From an uncultured Clostridia bacterium (lineage in GTDB: Bacteria > Bacillota > Clostridia > TANB77 > CAG-508): a stretch of DNA of 64,000 bases. A program made the position numbers and the translations under genes. Under the pieces are notes generated by a model. That model was not told the origin of the DNA. It saw only the letters and a list, made by a program, of their open reading frames with translations, and did not search any database. The stretch spans positions 20,310-84,309 of the forward strand of contig CAKOWZ010000005.1 of the NCBI GenBank assembly GCA_934129745.1, in the 5' to 3' direction. Below are positions 42,451-50,728 of this stretch, one piece after another (position 1 is the first letter of the stretch; each line of letters opens with the position of its first letter).

Positions 42451-42978
42451 GTGGCAATTAACAGAAAATTAGGTAGAACTACAGATATAAGAAATGCTAT
42501 GTTAAAAACTGGTTTAACAGATTTAATTTGGCATGGTAAAATAGAAACTACAGAGGCTAGAGCTAAAGAATTAAAATCATTAGCTGATAGCATAATCTCA
42601 TTAGCTATAAAAGAAAAAGATAACTTTGAAACAGTTGATGCTAAAGTCGTTAAAGCAAAATTAGATAGCAATGGTAGAAAAGTTACTGAAGTTGTAAAAA
42701 GTAAGAATGGTAAAGAATATACAAAAGTTGTTAAAGAAGAAACAACTGAAAAAAGACAAAAAGATATGCCATCAAGACTTAATGCAAGAAGAAAAATGAT
42801 GAGAATGATGAATAAAGTTAAAGATAGCGAAGGAAATAACGTAGATTTAACAACTAAGTTATTTAATGAAATCGCTCCTAAATATGAAGGTAAAAATAAT
42901 GGTGGTTATACACGTATTATTAAAAAAGGACCTAGAAGAGGAGATGCAGCTGAAGCTGTTATATTAACTTTAATTTAA
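42451..42978 (+). CDS. rplQ: 50S ribosomal protein L17, enlarged
   Basis: About 175 residues from the GTG at 42451, which gives MAINRKLGRTTDIRNAMLKT after GAGAGGGTG; the GTG at 42442 is too close. L17 is normally 113-130 residues. The core is intact (TEARAKELKSLADSIISLA; NNGGYTRIIKKGPRRGDAAE). An extra charged segment of about 50 residues (about 60-112: DAKVVKAKLDSNGRKV ... TEKRQKDMPSRLNA) sits between the two core halves. A terminator follows. Confidence 0.95.
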   Translation: MAINRKLGRTTDIRNAMLKTGLTDLIWHGKIETTEARAKELKSLADSIISLAIKEKDNFETVDAKVVKAKLDSNGRKVTEVVKSKNGKEYTKVVKEETTEKRQKDMPSRLNARRKMMRMMNKVKDSEGNNVDLTTKLFNEIAPKYEGKNNGGYTRIIKKGPRRGDAAEAVILTLI

Positions 42979-42980
42979 TG

Positions 42981-43037
42981 AAAAAAAGATCGTAAGAACT
43001 ATACACCAAAAAGTAGAGTTCATACGGTCTTTTTTTT
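42981..43037 (+). terminator. Terminator of the alpha operon
   Basis: AAAAAAGATCGTA-AGAACT pairs with AGTTC-ATACGGTCTTTTTT, a G-U-tolerant stem ending in eight T. It closes the ribosomal cluster. Confidence 0.85.
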
Positions 43038-43109
43038 ATGCATTAAAAAGTTAGTTACTAATTTACCATTAAATTGCAAAGTACGTTAAGTAAAATATAT
43101 TAAATGGAA

Positions 43110-43137
43110 TGAACCGAATTAAACACCTAAATGTCTA
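43110..43137 (+). promoter_or_regulatory. ECF-type promoter motif 1
   Basis: TGAACC (43110-43115), 17 bases, then GTCTA (43133-43137). The motif and spacing are identical to motif 2 in front of the sigma gene. A transcript from here would run antisense through the small RHH gene toward the sigma factor. Confidence 0.5.
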
Positions 43138-43165
43138 AATAATATAAGAAATAATTATAAGGGCA

Positions 43166-43345
43166 TTATCTATGGTCTAAAGCATACCTTATACAGCTTA
43201 CTAATAAATTATTAACACTGACGTTATTTTCCTTGGCAATTTTAAAAATCTCGTCAGCCATATCTTCAGTTGTCCTTATAATTATTCTTCTATTAGCATT
43301 TTTTTCTTTTTCTATAATAAATTTATCATTATTTGTAGTTTTCAT
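43166..43345 (-). CDS. Small ribbon-helix-helix (Arc/CopG-like) DNA-binding protein
   Basis: 59 residues on the minus strand: MKTTNNDKFIIEKEKNANRR, then IIIRTTEDMADEIFKIAKEN, then NVSVNNLLVSCIRYALDHR. The basic strand RRIIIRT followed by two helices is the Arc/MetJ/CopG dimeric fold. GAGGTG precedes the ATG. It lies convergent with the alpha operon and divergent from the ECF sigma gene. No toxin partner is adjacent, so it is more likely an orphan regulator than an antitoxin. Target unknown. Confidence 0.75.
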   Translation of the reverse strand: MKTTNNDKFIIEKEKNANRRIIIRTTEDMADEIFKIAKENNVSVNNLLVSCIRYALDHR

Positions 43346-43497
43346 TTAAATCACCTCAAATCATTTTTTTCTTATATTGTAACCAAAATAAGCAAATAAT
43401 AATATTGCCAAAAAATGACAACATAGCTATTGCAAATTCCAAAATTTATTATTATAATTTATTTAATATAAATTTACAAAAAGTTATGTGAGTTATG

Positions 43498-43525
43498 TGA
43501 ACCAAAATTAATTATAATATGTCTA
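43498..43525 (+). promoter_or_regulatory. ECF-type promoter motif 2, upstream of the sigma factor gene
   Basis: TGAACC (43498-43503), 17 bases, then GTCTA (43521-43525), 43 bases before the sigma ATG. The -35 GAAC and -10 GTC pattern is typical of ECF sigma targets and suggests autoregulation. A direct repeat GTTATGTGA overlaps its left side. Confidence 0.6.
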
Positions 43526-43568
43526 ATGAATATGGACAAGGAAAATAAATGGAAAAGGGGAGAAAATA

Positions 43569-44096
43569 ATGGATTTAGTAGAAGAGGCAAGATTAGGAAA
43601 TAATGAGGCTTTCGAACAACTAATAAAAGAAAATAAATTAAAGATGTATAAAGTTGCTAAATCAATTTTGAAGAATGAAGATGATATTTGTGATGCTATT
43701 CAAAATGCTTTAATGAGTGCATATTCTAATTTAAATAAGCTTCAAAATAATAAATATTTTTCAACATGGTTAATACGAATATTAATCAATAAATCATATG
43801 ATATTATAAATAAAAATCAAAAGTCATATTCTACAACAACTGATATAGATGAATATAATTCAGATGAAAATTTAAAATCTTTTGATAGTTATAATTCAGA
43901 ATCATTAATTGAAAACGTATTATGTGAATTAGAAGATGATTTAAAAACAATTACTGTTTTATATTATTATAATGATTATTCAGTTGGAGATATTTCAATA
44001 ATTTTAAATATTCCTGAAGGTACTGTAAAATCAAGGCTGTCGAGAGCAAGGAAAAAAATATATGAGATTATTAAAAGTGAGGAGGATGTTTTATGA
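43569..44096 (+). CDS. ECF-family RNA polymerase sigma factor
   Basis: 175 residues. Region 2 (about 5-85) includes DDICDAIQNALMSAYSNLNK and FSTWLIRILINKSYDIINKN. Region 4 (about 115-168) carries the helix-turn-helix VGDISIILNIPEGTVKSRLS. It directs polymerase to stress promoters when released by an anti-sigma factor. Its stop overlaps the next ATG (ATGA), so the two are translationally coupled. The combination with an RsiV-like lipoprotein suggests a SigV-type envelope-stress role, which is inference. Confidence 0.92.
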   Translation: MDLVEEARLGNNEAFEQLIKENKLKMYKVAKSILKNEDDICDAIQNALMSAYSNLNKLQNNKYFSTWLIRILINKSYDIINKNQKSYSTTTDIDEYNSDENLKSFDSYNSESLIENVLCELEDDLKTITVLYYYNDYSVGDISIILNIPEGTVKSRLSRARKKIYEIIKSEEDVL

Positions 44097-45652
44097 ATAG
44101 ATTAACTGATGAAAAAATGGATAAAATCATAAAAGCAAAATTTAAAGATGATAATGAAATTCCATCTAAAGTTAATTCTGTTTTTGAAAATTTGGGCTCA
44201 AAATTAAATAAAGACAAAATTGTGAATTTTAAAGAAAAAAGTAATTCAATAAAAAATAAAACAAATGTAAAAAATAAATCTATAAAAGAAAACAATTTTG
44301 ATAAAAAAATAGTTCATGATAATTTTTATAAAAAAATTAATAAGATTTTAGGTATTGCTGCTGTTACATTAACTGTTATTTTAGTTGGTGGTACTACAAT
44401 TTATTTAAATAATAATTCTAAAAAAATTAATAATAATGAACCTGAAGTAATTGAGTACACTAAAACATATCTTGTGAAAAATGAAAAATTGAAATTATCT
44501 AATGAAACAATTCATAAACAGGTTGAAAATGGATATGTTTTAGCATATATGTTGGGAAAACGTGATATTGGAATTAATTTAACATCAAAATATTGGAATA
44601 TTTATGGTAAAGAAGTTCTTTCAACTGATTGTTATAAAGTTGATGGGATTGATGAAGATATTGAAGATATTTTTATAGGTGAGATCGGTGGATATGGTGT
44701 TCCATATGTATTTTTATTAACAGAAAAAGGTACGATTCAATATATTGATTTAGATTGTTATAAAAATAATGTATTTTATTTTACAGCAAAAAAATTAGAA
44801 GGATTAGATAATGTTGTTGGATTTGAGCAAAAGACAAGGAAATATTCATATTCTGATACTGATTATGAATATGTAAATGCAATAAGAAATGATGGATTAA
44901 GAAAAGAAATCGAAATTGGAGTTGTAAATAATTGGAATGATAATAAAAAGGTAAATTATGATAAACTAAATGAAAAATATATTAATGCACATAATGGAAG
45001 TAATATTATAAATGATAATAAAGGAGATTTTAGAGTTGATAATATAACATATCTTTCTATTAATGGTGAAAAAGAATATGTTTATTGTAAGAAAAATGAC
45101 AAATTTTATAAAGTTAAAAGAAGTGATATGTCTGAACAATGTTTAGCCAGTGGTATTATTGGATATATCCGTGATAATGCAGATGGTAGACTTTCTGTAA
45201 TGCTTTCTAATAATTATGAAATATATAGTTTAGATAAAAATATTGTTTTTAAAAATAGAAATGGTGAGATTATAAATTATGTTAATAATAATGTAGATAA
45301 CAAAAATGAGGAAGAATCAAGTGATATTATAGATGGTAATAATAATAGTAATGTTAATTATACAGAAGAAACAAATCATAAAATAATAAAAAAATTATCT
45401 CCAAGTGGATGGGCTGGAAGTTCAATGCAAGAAATTAGATTATATGATAATGGTGATGTATATCAGGTTACATATAATGGAGAAGGAAATACAGAACAAA
45501 ATATTATTTCATCTGAATTAATTGCAAAAAATGCAGATACAATTGAAGCAATAATGAGTGGTCAGGTTTTTGAAGGTATTACTGTAAAAGGTAAAAACTT
45601 AGAGATAGTGGAAGAAAATATTGCACAATGGATATCTTTTGAAAAAAATTAG
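44093..45652 (+). CDS. Membrane-anchored anti-sigma-factor-like protein
   Basis: 519 residues. A charged cytosolic N-terminus (about 1-85: RLTDEKMDKIIKAKFKDDNE) is followed by one transmembrane helix (about 86-106: IAAVTLTVILVGGTTIYL). A large outer part of about 400 residues with repeated beta-rich units follows, then a low-complexity Asn/Asp stretch (about 395-425). A C-terminal domain begins SPSGWAGSSMQEIRLYDNGD. The topology and the 4-base overlap with the ECF gene indicate an anti-sigma factor with a sensor domain. No classical zinc anti-sigma HxxxCxxC is seen. Confidence 0.75.
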   Translation: MNRLTDEKMDKIIKAKFKDDNEIPSKVNSVFENLGSKLNKDKIVNFKEKSNSIKNKTNVKNKSIKENNFDKKIVHDNFYKKINKILGIAAVTLTVILVGGTTIYLNNNSKKINNNEPEVIEYTKTYLVKNEKLKLSNETIHKQVENGYVLAYMLGKRDIGINLTSKYWNIYGKEVLSTDCYKVDGIDEDIEDIFIGEIGGYGVPYVFLLTEKGTIQYIDLDCYKNNVFYFTAKKLEGLDNVVGFEQKTRKYSYSDTDYEYVNAIRNDGLRKEIEIGVVNNWNDNKKVNYDKLNEKYINAHNGSNIINDNKGDFRVDNITYLSINGEKEYVYCKKNDKFYKVKRSDMSEQCLASGIIGYIRDNADGRLSVMLSNNYEIYSLDKNIVFKNRNGEIINYVNNNVDNKNEEESSDIIDGNNNSNVNYTEETNHKIIKKLSPSGWAGSSMQEIRLYDNGDVYQVTYNGEGNTEQNIISSELIAKNADTIEAIMSGQVFEGITVKGKNLEIVEENIAQWISFEKN

Positions 45653-45752
45653 AAATAGTTTTTAACTGAAAAATCAATTAAAAAAATATTTAATTATATT
45701 TTCAAGTATGGTATAAAAAAATTATAAATAAAATTAAAAGGAGAATTTACAA

Positions 45753-46856
45753 ATGAGAAAGAAAACGGTGTTAATAATAACAATATTATCAATAATATTA
45801 ATACTTTTAACAGGATGTGAATTTAATTTTAAACAAAATTCAACTAAAGAAGATGAAGAAACAAAAGTAGAAAAAAATCAGAATGATGAGTATACAGCTG
45901 AACAATTAGAGAAAATGGCATTAGATTATTATGAGGCAAAAACAGGGTATAGACCATCATATGTATCATCACAAGAAAATGAAGATGGAACTATATCAAT
46001 TCAATTATATGATAATTTAGATGGTCATAATAGTACATCTGATTGGTATACTGTTGATAAAAAAACAGCAGTAGGGAAAGATATTTTAGAAAATAAAATA
46101 GATTTAAAAAATGTTCCTGAAAAATCTGAAAATGAATACAATAATAATTTAAAAGAATCTTTTAAAGTAACATATGAAACAGTTGGGGTAAGAAATATAA
46201 CTGTAAAAGGTGCTAGTTTTGTATGTAATCAAAATGAACCACATATAACAGGGATAAATTCAAGTGCAGGAAAAAAGATAGAAGATTATATAAAAAATTG
46301 GTACAAAACAGTTTGGAAAGATATAGCAGATCAAACAGATGATGAATATATAACAGATATTTTAGAACAAATTGATAAAAATAATAAAGATTATCCAGAA
46401 AGTCAATCAGGTGAGATAGGATTTAAACAATCTGTTGAAGTGATATTTTTAAATAATGATATTGTTACATTCCAATATGTTTTTGATGGAGGACTTGGAG
46501 GCTCAAGTTGGAAAAAAACTAGTGGTGCATCATTTGATCTAAAAACTGGGGAGAAAATTAATATTAAGGATATAGTTATATCAAAAGATAATTATATTTC
46601 TGAATGTAAAAAATATGTTTTTGAACAATTAAAAAATGATTCAAGATATTCAGAAGTAATTGAAATGCATAAAAATGATTATGAAGAAATAATAAATAAA
46701 AATATAGAACAACTTGATGGATATTTAGTTAAAGATGGTATTGTGTGTGTTCAAATTCCTAAGTATGAAATTGCAAGTGGAGCTTCTGGTGAATTTAAAT
46801 ATACTATCCCATATAGCAAACTTAAAAATTTAATTGATAGTAAATATATTTTTTAG
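45753..46856 (+). CDS. Lipoprotein with RsiV-like (DUF3298/DUF4163-type) C-terminal domain
   Basis: 367 residues. It has a signal peptide with lipobox LLTGC (Cys at about residue 22). An N-terminal domain of about 70 residues (YTAEQLEKMALDYYEAKTGY...) precedes the C-terminal region (about 130-365). That region has the DUF4163/DUF3298 pattern: VTFQYVFDGGLGGSSWKK, SFDLKTGEKINIKDIV and PKYEIASGASGEFKYTIPYS. The same domain binds lysozyme in RsiV and occurs in PdaC-type wall proteins. The gene lies 100 bases after the anti-sigma gene with its own AAGGAG site. Confidence 0.8.
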   Translation: MRKKTVLIITILSIILILLTGCEFNFKQNSTKEDEETKVEKNQNDEYTAEQLEKMALDYYEAKTGYRPSYVSSQENEDGTISIQLYDNLDGHNSTSDWYTVDKKTAVGKDILENKIDLKNVPEKSENEYNNNLKESFKVTYETVGVRNITVKGASFVCNQNEPHITGINSSAGKKIEDYIKNWYKTVWKDIADQTDDEYITDILEQIDKNNKDYPESQSGEIGFKQSVEVIFLNNDIVTFQYVFDGGLGGSSWKKTSGASFDLKTGEKINIKDIVISKDNYISECKKYVFEQLKNDSRYSEVIEMHKNDYEEIINKNIEQLDGYLVKDGIVCVQIPKYEIASGASGEFKYTIPYSKLKNLIDSKYIF

Positions 46857-46942
46857 ATAATTATAAAACTTTTCAGAAAATTTCTGATATAAGTAAACAA
46901 AAGAAAAAGCGCAAAATTTGCTATGAAAATTTTAAAAAAACA

Positions 46943-46971
46943 TTGATTTTCTGGTAAAAATGTGATAATAT
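46943..46971 (+). promoter_or_regulatory. Putative promoter of the serS T-box transcript
   Basis: TTGATT (46943-46948), 17 bases, then TAATAT (46966-46971). Confidence 0.5.
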
Positions 46972-46984
46972 TATAAACATAATA

Positions 46985-47280
46985 TATAAGCGTAATAAGA
47001 GAATAGTAATAAATCAAATTTTATTTCAGAGAGATTATGGTTGGTGAAAATAATCTAAAATCGTTTATGAATCTACTCTTTAGCTTTTAGTGAAAACTAA
47101 ACCGAGTAATGCAAGGTTATAAGCATTAAAGATATGTAAAATTAATTTATATAAAAATATTAAATGATAAAATTATTTTAGTTAAAGTATTATTTAATTA
47201 TAAAATGTAAATAATGTTACATAATTAAGGTGGCACCGCGATAATATCGTCCTTATGATATATTTCATAAGGACGTTTTT
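46985..47280 (+). ncRNA. T-box riboswitch, serine type, upstream of serS
   Basis: The diagnostic T-box sequence AAGGTGGCACCGCG is at 47227-47240, in the antiterminator. It is followed by a terminator CGTCCTTATGA (47248-47258)/TCATAAGGACG (47265-47275) and TTTTT. The GGTTGGTGAAAA stem-I motif is at 47039-47050. A GAA-TCT-ACTC specifier context at 47069-47078 gives a UCU (Ser) codon, which agrees with serS downstream. Uncharged tRNA-Ser should stabilise the antiterminator. Confidence 0.9.
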
Positions 47281-47330
47281 GTATGATATTGGTAATTATT
47301 TTGATAAAATTAAACTTAATTGAAACTTAC

Positions 47331-47380
47331 CTGTCCCCAATTGTGAAAAATGGACAATTGGGACGCGTCCCCAATTGTTC
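47331..47380 (+). repeat. Palindromic GC-rich repeat, copy C, between T-box and serS
   Basis: Three arms: GTCCCCAATTGT, then ACAATTGGGAC, then GCGTCCCCAATTGTTC. The middle arm is complementary to both outer arms. The repeat ends directly at AAGGAGG (47381-47387), the serS ribosome site, just as copy B does at disA. Confidence 0.87.
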
Positions 47381-47394
47381 AAGGAGGTATAAAA

Positions 47395-48681
47395 ATGATA
47401 GACATTAAATTTTTAAGAGAAAATCCAGATGTTGTAAAAGAAAACATCAAAAAGAAATTTCAAGACCATAAATTACCATTGGTTGATGAAGTAATTGAAT
47501 TAGATGAAAAAAACAGACAGGCTAAATTAAAGGGTGATGAGTTACGTGCTAAACGTAATTCTTTAAGTAGTGAAATTGGTAATCTAATGAGGAATGGAAA
47601 AAAGGATGAGGCTGAAAAGATTAAGGCTGAGGTTCAGGAGGTTAATAATTTATTAGTTGAAAATGAAAGATTAGAAGCGGAATATTCTGAACAAATTACT
47701 GAAAGAATGATGAAAATTCCTAATATTATTCATGAGTCTGTTCCAATTGGTGAAGATGATAGCAAAAATGTTGAGGTAAAAAAATATGGTGAACCTGTTG
47801 TTCCTGATTATGAAATTCCATATCATGGTGAGATTATGGAAGCTTTGGGTGGTTTAGATTTAGATTCTGCTCGTAGAGTTTCTGGTAATGGTTTTTATTA
47901 TTTGATGGGAAATGTGGCAAGACTTCATTCTGCTGTATTAACATATGCTAGAGATTTTATGATTAATAAAGGGTTTACTTATTGTATTCCACCTTATATG
48001 ATTCGTTCTGATGTTGTAAAAGGTGTTATGAGTTTTGAGGAAATGGATGCAATGATGTATAAAATTGAAGGTGAAGATTTGTATTTAATTGGTACAAGTG
48101 AACATTCAATGATTGGTAAATTTAAAGGTCAAATTCTAAAAAAATCTGATATGCCATATTGTATGACATCATATTCTCCATGTTTTAGAAAAGAAAAAGG
48201 TGCACATGGTATTGAAGAACGTGGTGTTTATAGAATTCATCAGTTTGAAAAACAAGAAATGATTGTTGTTTGTGAACCAGAAGATAGTTATAAATGGTAT
48301 GATAAAATGTGGTCATATACTGTAGAATTATTTAGAAGTATGGATATTCCTGTTCGTACACTAGAGTGTTGTAGTGGTGATTTGGCTGATTTGAAAGCTA
48401 AAAGTGTTGATGTTGAAGCTTGGAGTCCACGTCAAAAAACATATTTTGAAGTTGGAAGTTGCTCAAATTTAACTGATGCACAGGCTAGAAGACTTGGAAT
48501 TCGTATTAAAGGTGAAAAAGGAAATTATTATGCACATACTTTAAATAATACAGTTGTTGCTCCACCTAGAATGCTTATTGCTTTAATTGAAAATAATTAT
48601 CAACCAGATGGAAGTGTTAATATTCCTGAAGTTTTACGTCCTTATATGGGTGGATTAGAAAAAATGAAAATTAAAAAGTAA
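47395..48681 (+). CDS. serS: Seryl-tRNA synthetase
   Basis: 428 residues from the ATG at 47395 (7 bases after AAGGAGG). An in-frame start at 47350 inside the repeat is rejected. The N-terminal coiled-coil arm (about 30-100) binds the long variable arm of tRNA-Ser. The class II core has GTSEHSMIGK, CFRKEKGAHGIEERGVYRIH and the motif-3 region NNTVVAPPRMLIALIENN. It is controlled by the upstream T-box. Confidence 0.96.
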   Translation: MIDIKFLRENPDVVKENIKKKFQDHKLPLVDEVIELDEKNRQAKLKGDELRAKRNSLSSEIGNLMRNGKKDEAEKIKAEVQEVNNLLVENERLEAEYSEQITERMMKIPNIIHESVPIGEDDSKNVEVKKYGEPVVPDYEIPYHGEIMEALGGLDLDSARRVSGNGFYYLMGNVARLHSAVLTYARDFMINKGFTYCIPPYMIRSDVVKGVMSFEEMDAMMYKIEGEDLYLIGTSEHSMIGKFKGQILKKSDMPYCMTSYSPCFRKEKGAHGIEERGVYRIHQFEKQEMIVVCEPEDSYKWYDKMWSYTVELFRSMDIPVRTLECCSGDLADLKAKSVDVEAWSPRQKTYFEVGSCSNLTDAQARRLGIRIKGEKGNYYAHTLNNTVVAPPRMLIALIENNYQPDGSVNIPEVLRPYMGGLEKMKIKK

Positions 48682-48759
48682 TTGAAAGATAGTTAAAAAC
48701 TGCTAAAAAAATAAAAAATATAGATAAAATGTATAAATAAAAAGAGGAGGAATTGCGAG

Positions 48760-49359
48760 ATGTTAATTAAAAATCCACAATTCGAAATATCAGCTGTTTC
48801 AACAAAACAGTATCCAACAAATGGACTTCCAGAAATAGTTTTAGTTGGAAAATCAAATGTTGGTAAATCATCATTTATAAATACAATGATTAATAGAAAA
48901 AAATTGGCAAGAACTAGTAGTGAACCTGGAAAAACAAGACAAATTAATTTTTATAATATGGATAATAAATTTTATTTTGTTGATTTACCTGGATATGGTT
49001 ATAGTAAAATGTCAAAAGTTGAACAAGAAAAAGTTAATAAATTTATTGATGAATATTTACATGTAAGAAAAAATATTTCATTAATAATTTTGTTAATTGA
49101 TATAAGACATGAACCAGGAGCAAATGATAGAATGATGTATGATTACATAATACGCTCAGAATTGCCATTTATGATTTTATGTAATAAAGCTGATAAAATA
49201 GCTGTTACAAAAGTAGAAAACGCTGTGAAATCAATTCAAGATGATTTAAACCCTATTGGAGATTTTTGTTTTATGCCATTTTCAGCTGAAAGAAAAATTT
49301 ATAGTGAAGATGTTTGGAATGTTTTAGAAGAATATATTAATTTAACAGATAATAAGTAA
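48760..49359 (+). CDS. engB: Ribosome biogenesis GTP-binding protein EngB (YsxC/YihA)
   Basis: 199 residues. G1 is GKSNVGKSSFIN, G2 has the conserved TSSEPGKTRQINFY, G3 is DLPGYGYSKM and G4 is CNKADK. It assists a late step of 50S assembly. GAGGAGG precedes the ATG. A terminator follows. Confidence 0.95.
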   Translation: MLIKNPQFEISAVSTKQYPTNGLPEIVLVGKSNVGKSSFINTMINRKKLARTSSEPGKTRQINFYNMDNKFYFVDLPGYGYSKMSKVEQEKVNKFIDEYLHVRKNISLIILLIDIRHEPGANDRMMYDYIIRSELPFMILCNKADKIAVTKVENAVKSIQDDLNPIGDFCFMPFSAERKIYSEDVWNVLEEYINLTDNK

Positions 49360-49394
49360 GTGTTTAAATAACAATTGAATATTATTAAATAAGT

Positions 49395-49432
49395 AAAAGA
49401 ATGAGAATTTATAATATTCTCATTCTTTTATA
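49395..49432 (+). terminator. Terminator after engB
   Basis: AAAAGAATGAGAA (49395-49407) pairs with TTCTCATTCTTTT (49417-49429). It is symmetrical enough to act in both directions. Confidence 0.85.
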
Positions 49433-49518
49433 TGATATAAAAAAATAACTGTTTTTTATAAATAATATTTATTGTAAGCAAAAATAAATAGTAATTTAAA
49501 TTTATAAAATTATTTTAA

Positions 49519-49776
49519 TTAACAATATTTTTTCTTATCTTTATCTCCATTACAAATAAGCATAATTATTCTAACTATTAATAAAAGTAATACAGTTATG
49601 ATAATTGCAATGAAAGCACCAAGACCTAATGTTGAGAAAATTGTAGTAAGTGCACCAACAACAATTCCAATTGCGAATGCTAAAACAACTGATAGAATAT
49701 ATATTATTAAATCAACACAACATCTAAATGGTCTTTTATTTTTTTTGCAACAGCAAATATCTATTTCATGATCCAT
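49519..49776 (-). CDS. Membrane protein with Cys-rich N-terminus, unknown function
   Basis: 85 residues on the minus strand. The N-terminus DHEIDICCCKKNKRPFRCC is followed by two long hydrophobic helices (about residues 22-45 and 48-72) with GxxxG-type glycines, and a charged KDKKKYC end. An ATAGGAGGTG site supports it. It recalls short clostridial Cys-containing membrane proteins but is larger than the pair at 8 kb. No function is assigned. Confidence 0.75.
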   Translation of the reverse strand: MDHEIDICCCKKNKRPFRCCVDLIIYILSVVLAFAIGIVVGALTTIFSTLGLGAFIAIIITVLLLLIVRIIMLICNGDKDKKKYC

Positions 49777-49879
49777 AGAAATTCACCTCCTATAATATAT
49801 AATATGAAACATTGGATAAAAGTTGACAAAATTCGACATGACATTTTTCAGGAAAAATTGGAAAAATCAAGGAATTGTA

Positions 49880-49909
49880 TTGACAAGGAGGGATAAGTTA
49901 GAGTATAAT
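49880..49909 (+). promoter_or_regulatory. rpsU-yqeY promoter
   Basis: TTGACA (49880-49885), 18 bases, then TATAAT (49904-49909), about 95 bases before the rpsU ATG. Both hexamers are perfect. Confidence 0.8.
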
Positions 49910-50003
49910 AATATTCGTATGTAAAAGGGTTAAAGAGAAAACAAACCCCTAGGAAAAAACATCCAATAAGGTAAGATTGATACCGGAAGGAGGGGAATTA
50001 TAT

Positions 50004-50171
50004 ATGCCAGAAGTAAAAAATAATGGTAACTTAGAAGAAGCACTTAAAAAGTTTAAAAGACAATGTGCAAGAAATCAAGTATTACAAGAAGTTCGTAAAA
50101 GAGAACACTATGAAAAACCTAGTGTAAAAAGAAAGAAAAAATCAGAGGCTGCTAGAAAAAGAAAATTTTAG
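50004..50171 (+). CDS. rpsU: 30S ribosomal protein S21
   Basis: 55 residues from the ATG at 50004 after AAGGAGGGG: MPEVKNNGNLEEALKKFKRQ, then CARNQVLQEVRKREHYEKPS and a basic KRKKKSEAARKRKF tail. S21 helps initiation at the 3' end of 16S rRNA. The rpsU-yqeY pair is conserved in Firmicutes. Confidence 0.96.
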   Translation: MPEVKNNGNLEEALKKFKRQCARNQVLQEVRKREHYEKPSVKRKKKSEAARKRKF

Positions 50172-50177
50172 TAGTTT

Positions 50178-50208
50178 GTTAAAGGTGCAAGTGTTAAGCT
50201 TGCACCTT
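50178..50208 (+). terminator. Hairpin between rpsU and yqeY
   Basis: AAAGGTGCAAG pairs perfectly with CTTGCACCTTT, loop TGTTAAG. The tail is poor in T, so it probably lowers yqeY expression relative to rpsU rather than ending transcription fully. Confidence 0.7.
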
Positions 50209-50233
50209 TGTGATATTATAGGAGGAAAATAAA

Positions 50234-50674
50234 ATGTTAAAAGAAAAATTAATGTCAGATTTAAAAAATTCAATGAAACAAGGTTTAACAATAAGAAAAA
50301 ATACTGTTCAAATGGTAAGAGCTGCTATATTACAAGTTGAAAAAGATAAAAAAATAGAATTAAATGATGATCAAATTTTAGAAGTAATAGCTAAAGAATT
50401 CAAAAAAAGAAATGATTCATTAGCAGATTATGAAAAATCAGGAAGAGAAGATTTAATAGCACAAATAAAAGAGGAAATGGCAGTATTAGAAGAATATTTA
50501 CCTAAAAAATTATCTGAAGAAGAATTAACTGAAAAAGTAAAAGAAATTATTTCTGAAGTTGGTGCAACATCTATGAAAGAAATGGGAATAATAATGAAAA
50601 CAGCAAAAGAGAGATTAGGTGTAACAGCTGATGGAAGAATGATTAATGAAATTGTAAAAAAATTATTAGCATAA
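50234..50674 (+). CDS. yqeY: GatB/YqeY domain protein
   Basis: 146 residues: MLKEKLMSDLKNSMKQGLTI and the YqeY core LADYEKSGREDLIAQIKEEM, with KTAKERLGVTADGRMINEIV. The domain resembles the tail of GatB, a tRNA-binding part of the amidotransferase. The role of the free protein is poorly known. GGAGG precedes the ATG. Confidence 0.93.
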   Translation: MLKEKLMSDLKNSMKQGLTIRKNTVQMVRAAILQVEKDKKIELNDDQILEVIAKEFKKRNDSLADYEKSGREDLIAQIKEEMAVLEEYLPKKLSEEELTEKVKEIISEVGATSMKEMGIIMKTAKERLGVTADGRMINEIVKKLLA

Positions 50675-50715
50675 AAATGTACTCAAAGAGTGATAAATCT
50701 CTTTGAGTACATTTT
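50674..50715 (+). terminator. Bidirectional terminator between yqeY and the DUF378 gene
   Basis: AAAATGTACTCAAAGAG pairs perfectly with CTCTTTGAGTACATTTT over 17 bp. It serves the convergent genes on both sides. Confidence 0.9.
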
Positions 50716-50728
50716 ATATATATTTTTT

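Noticed and set aside
47350..47394. Upstream in-frame extension of serS
   Set aside because: It starts inside repeat copy C, and the ATG at 47395 with AAGGAGG gives the family N-terminus MIDIKFLREN.
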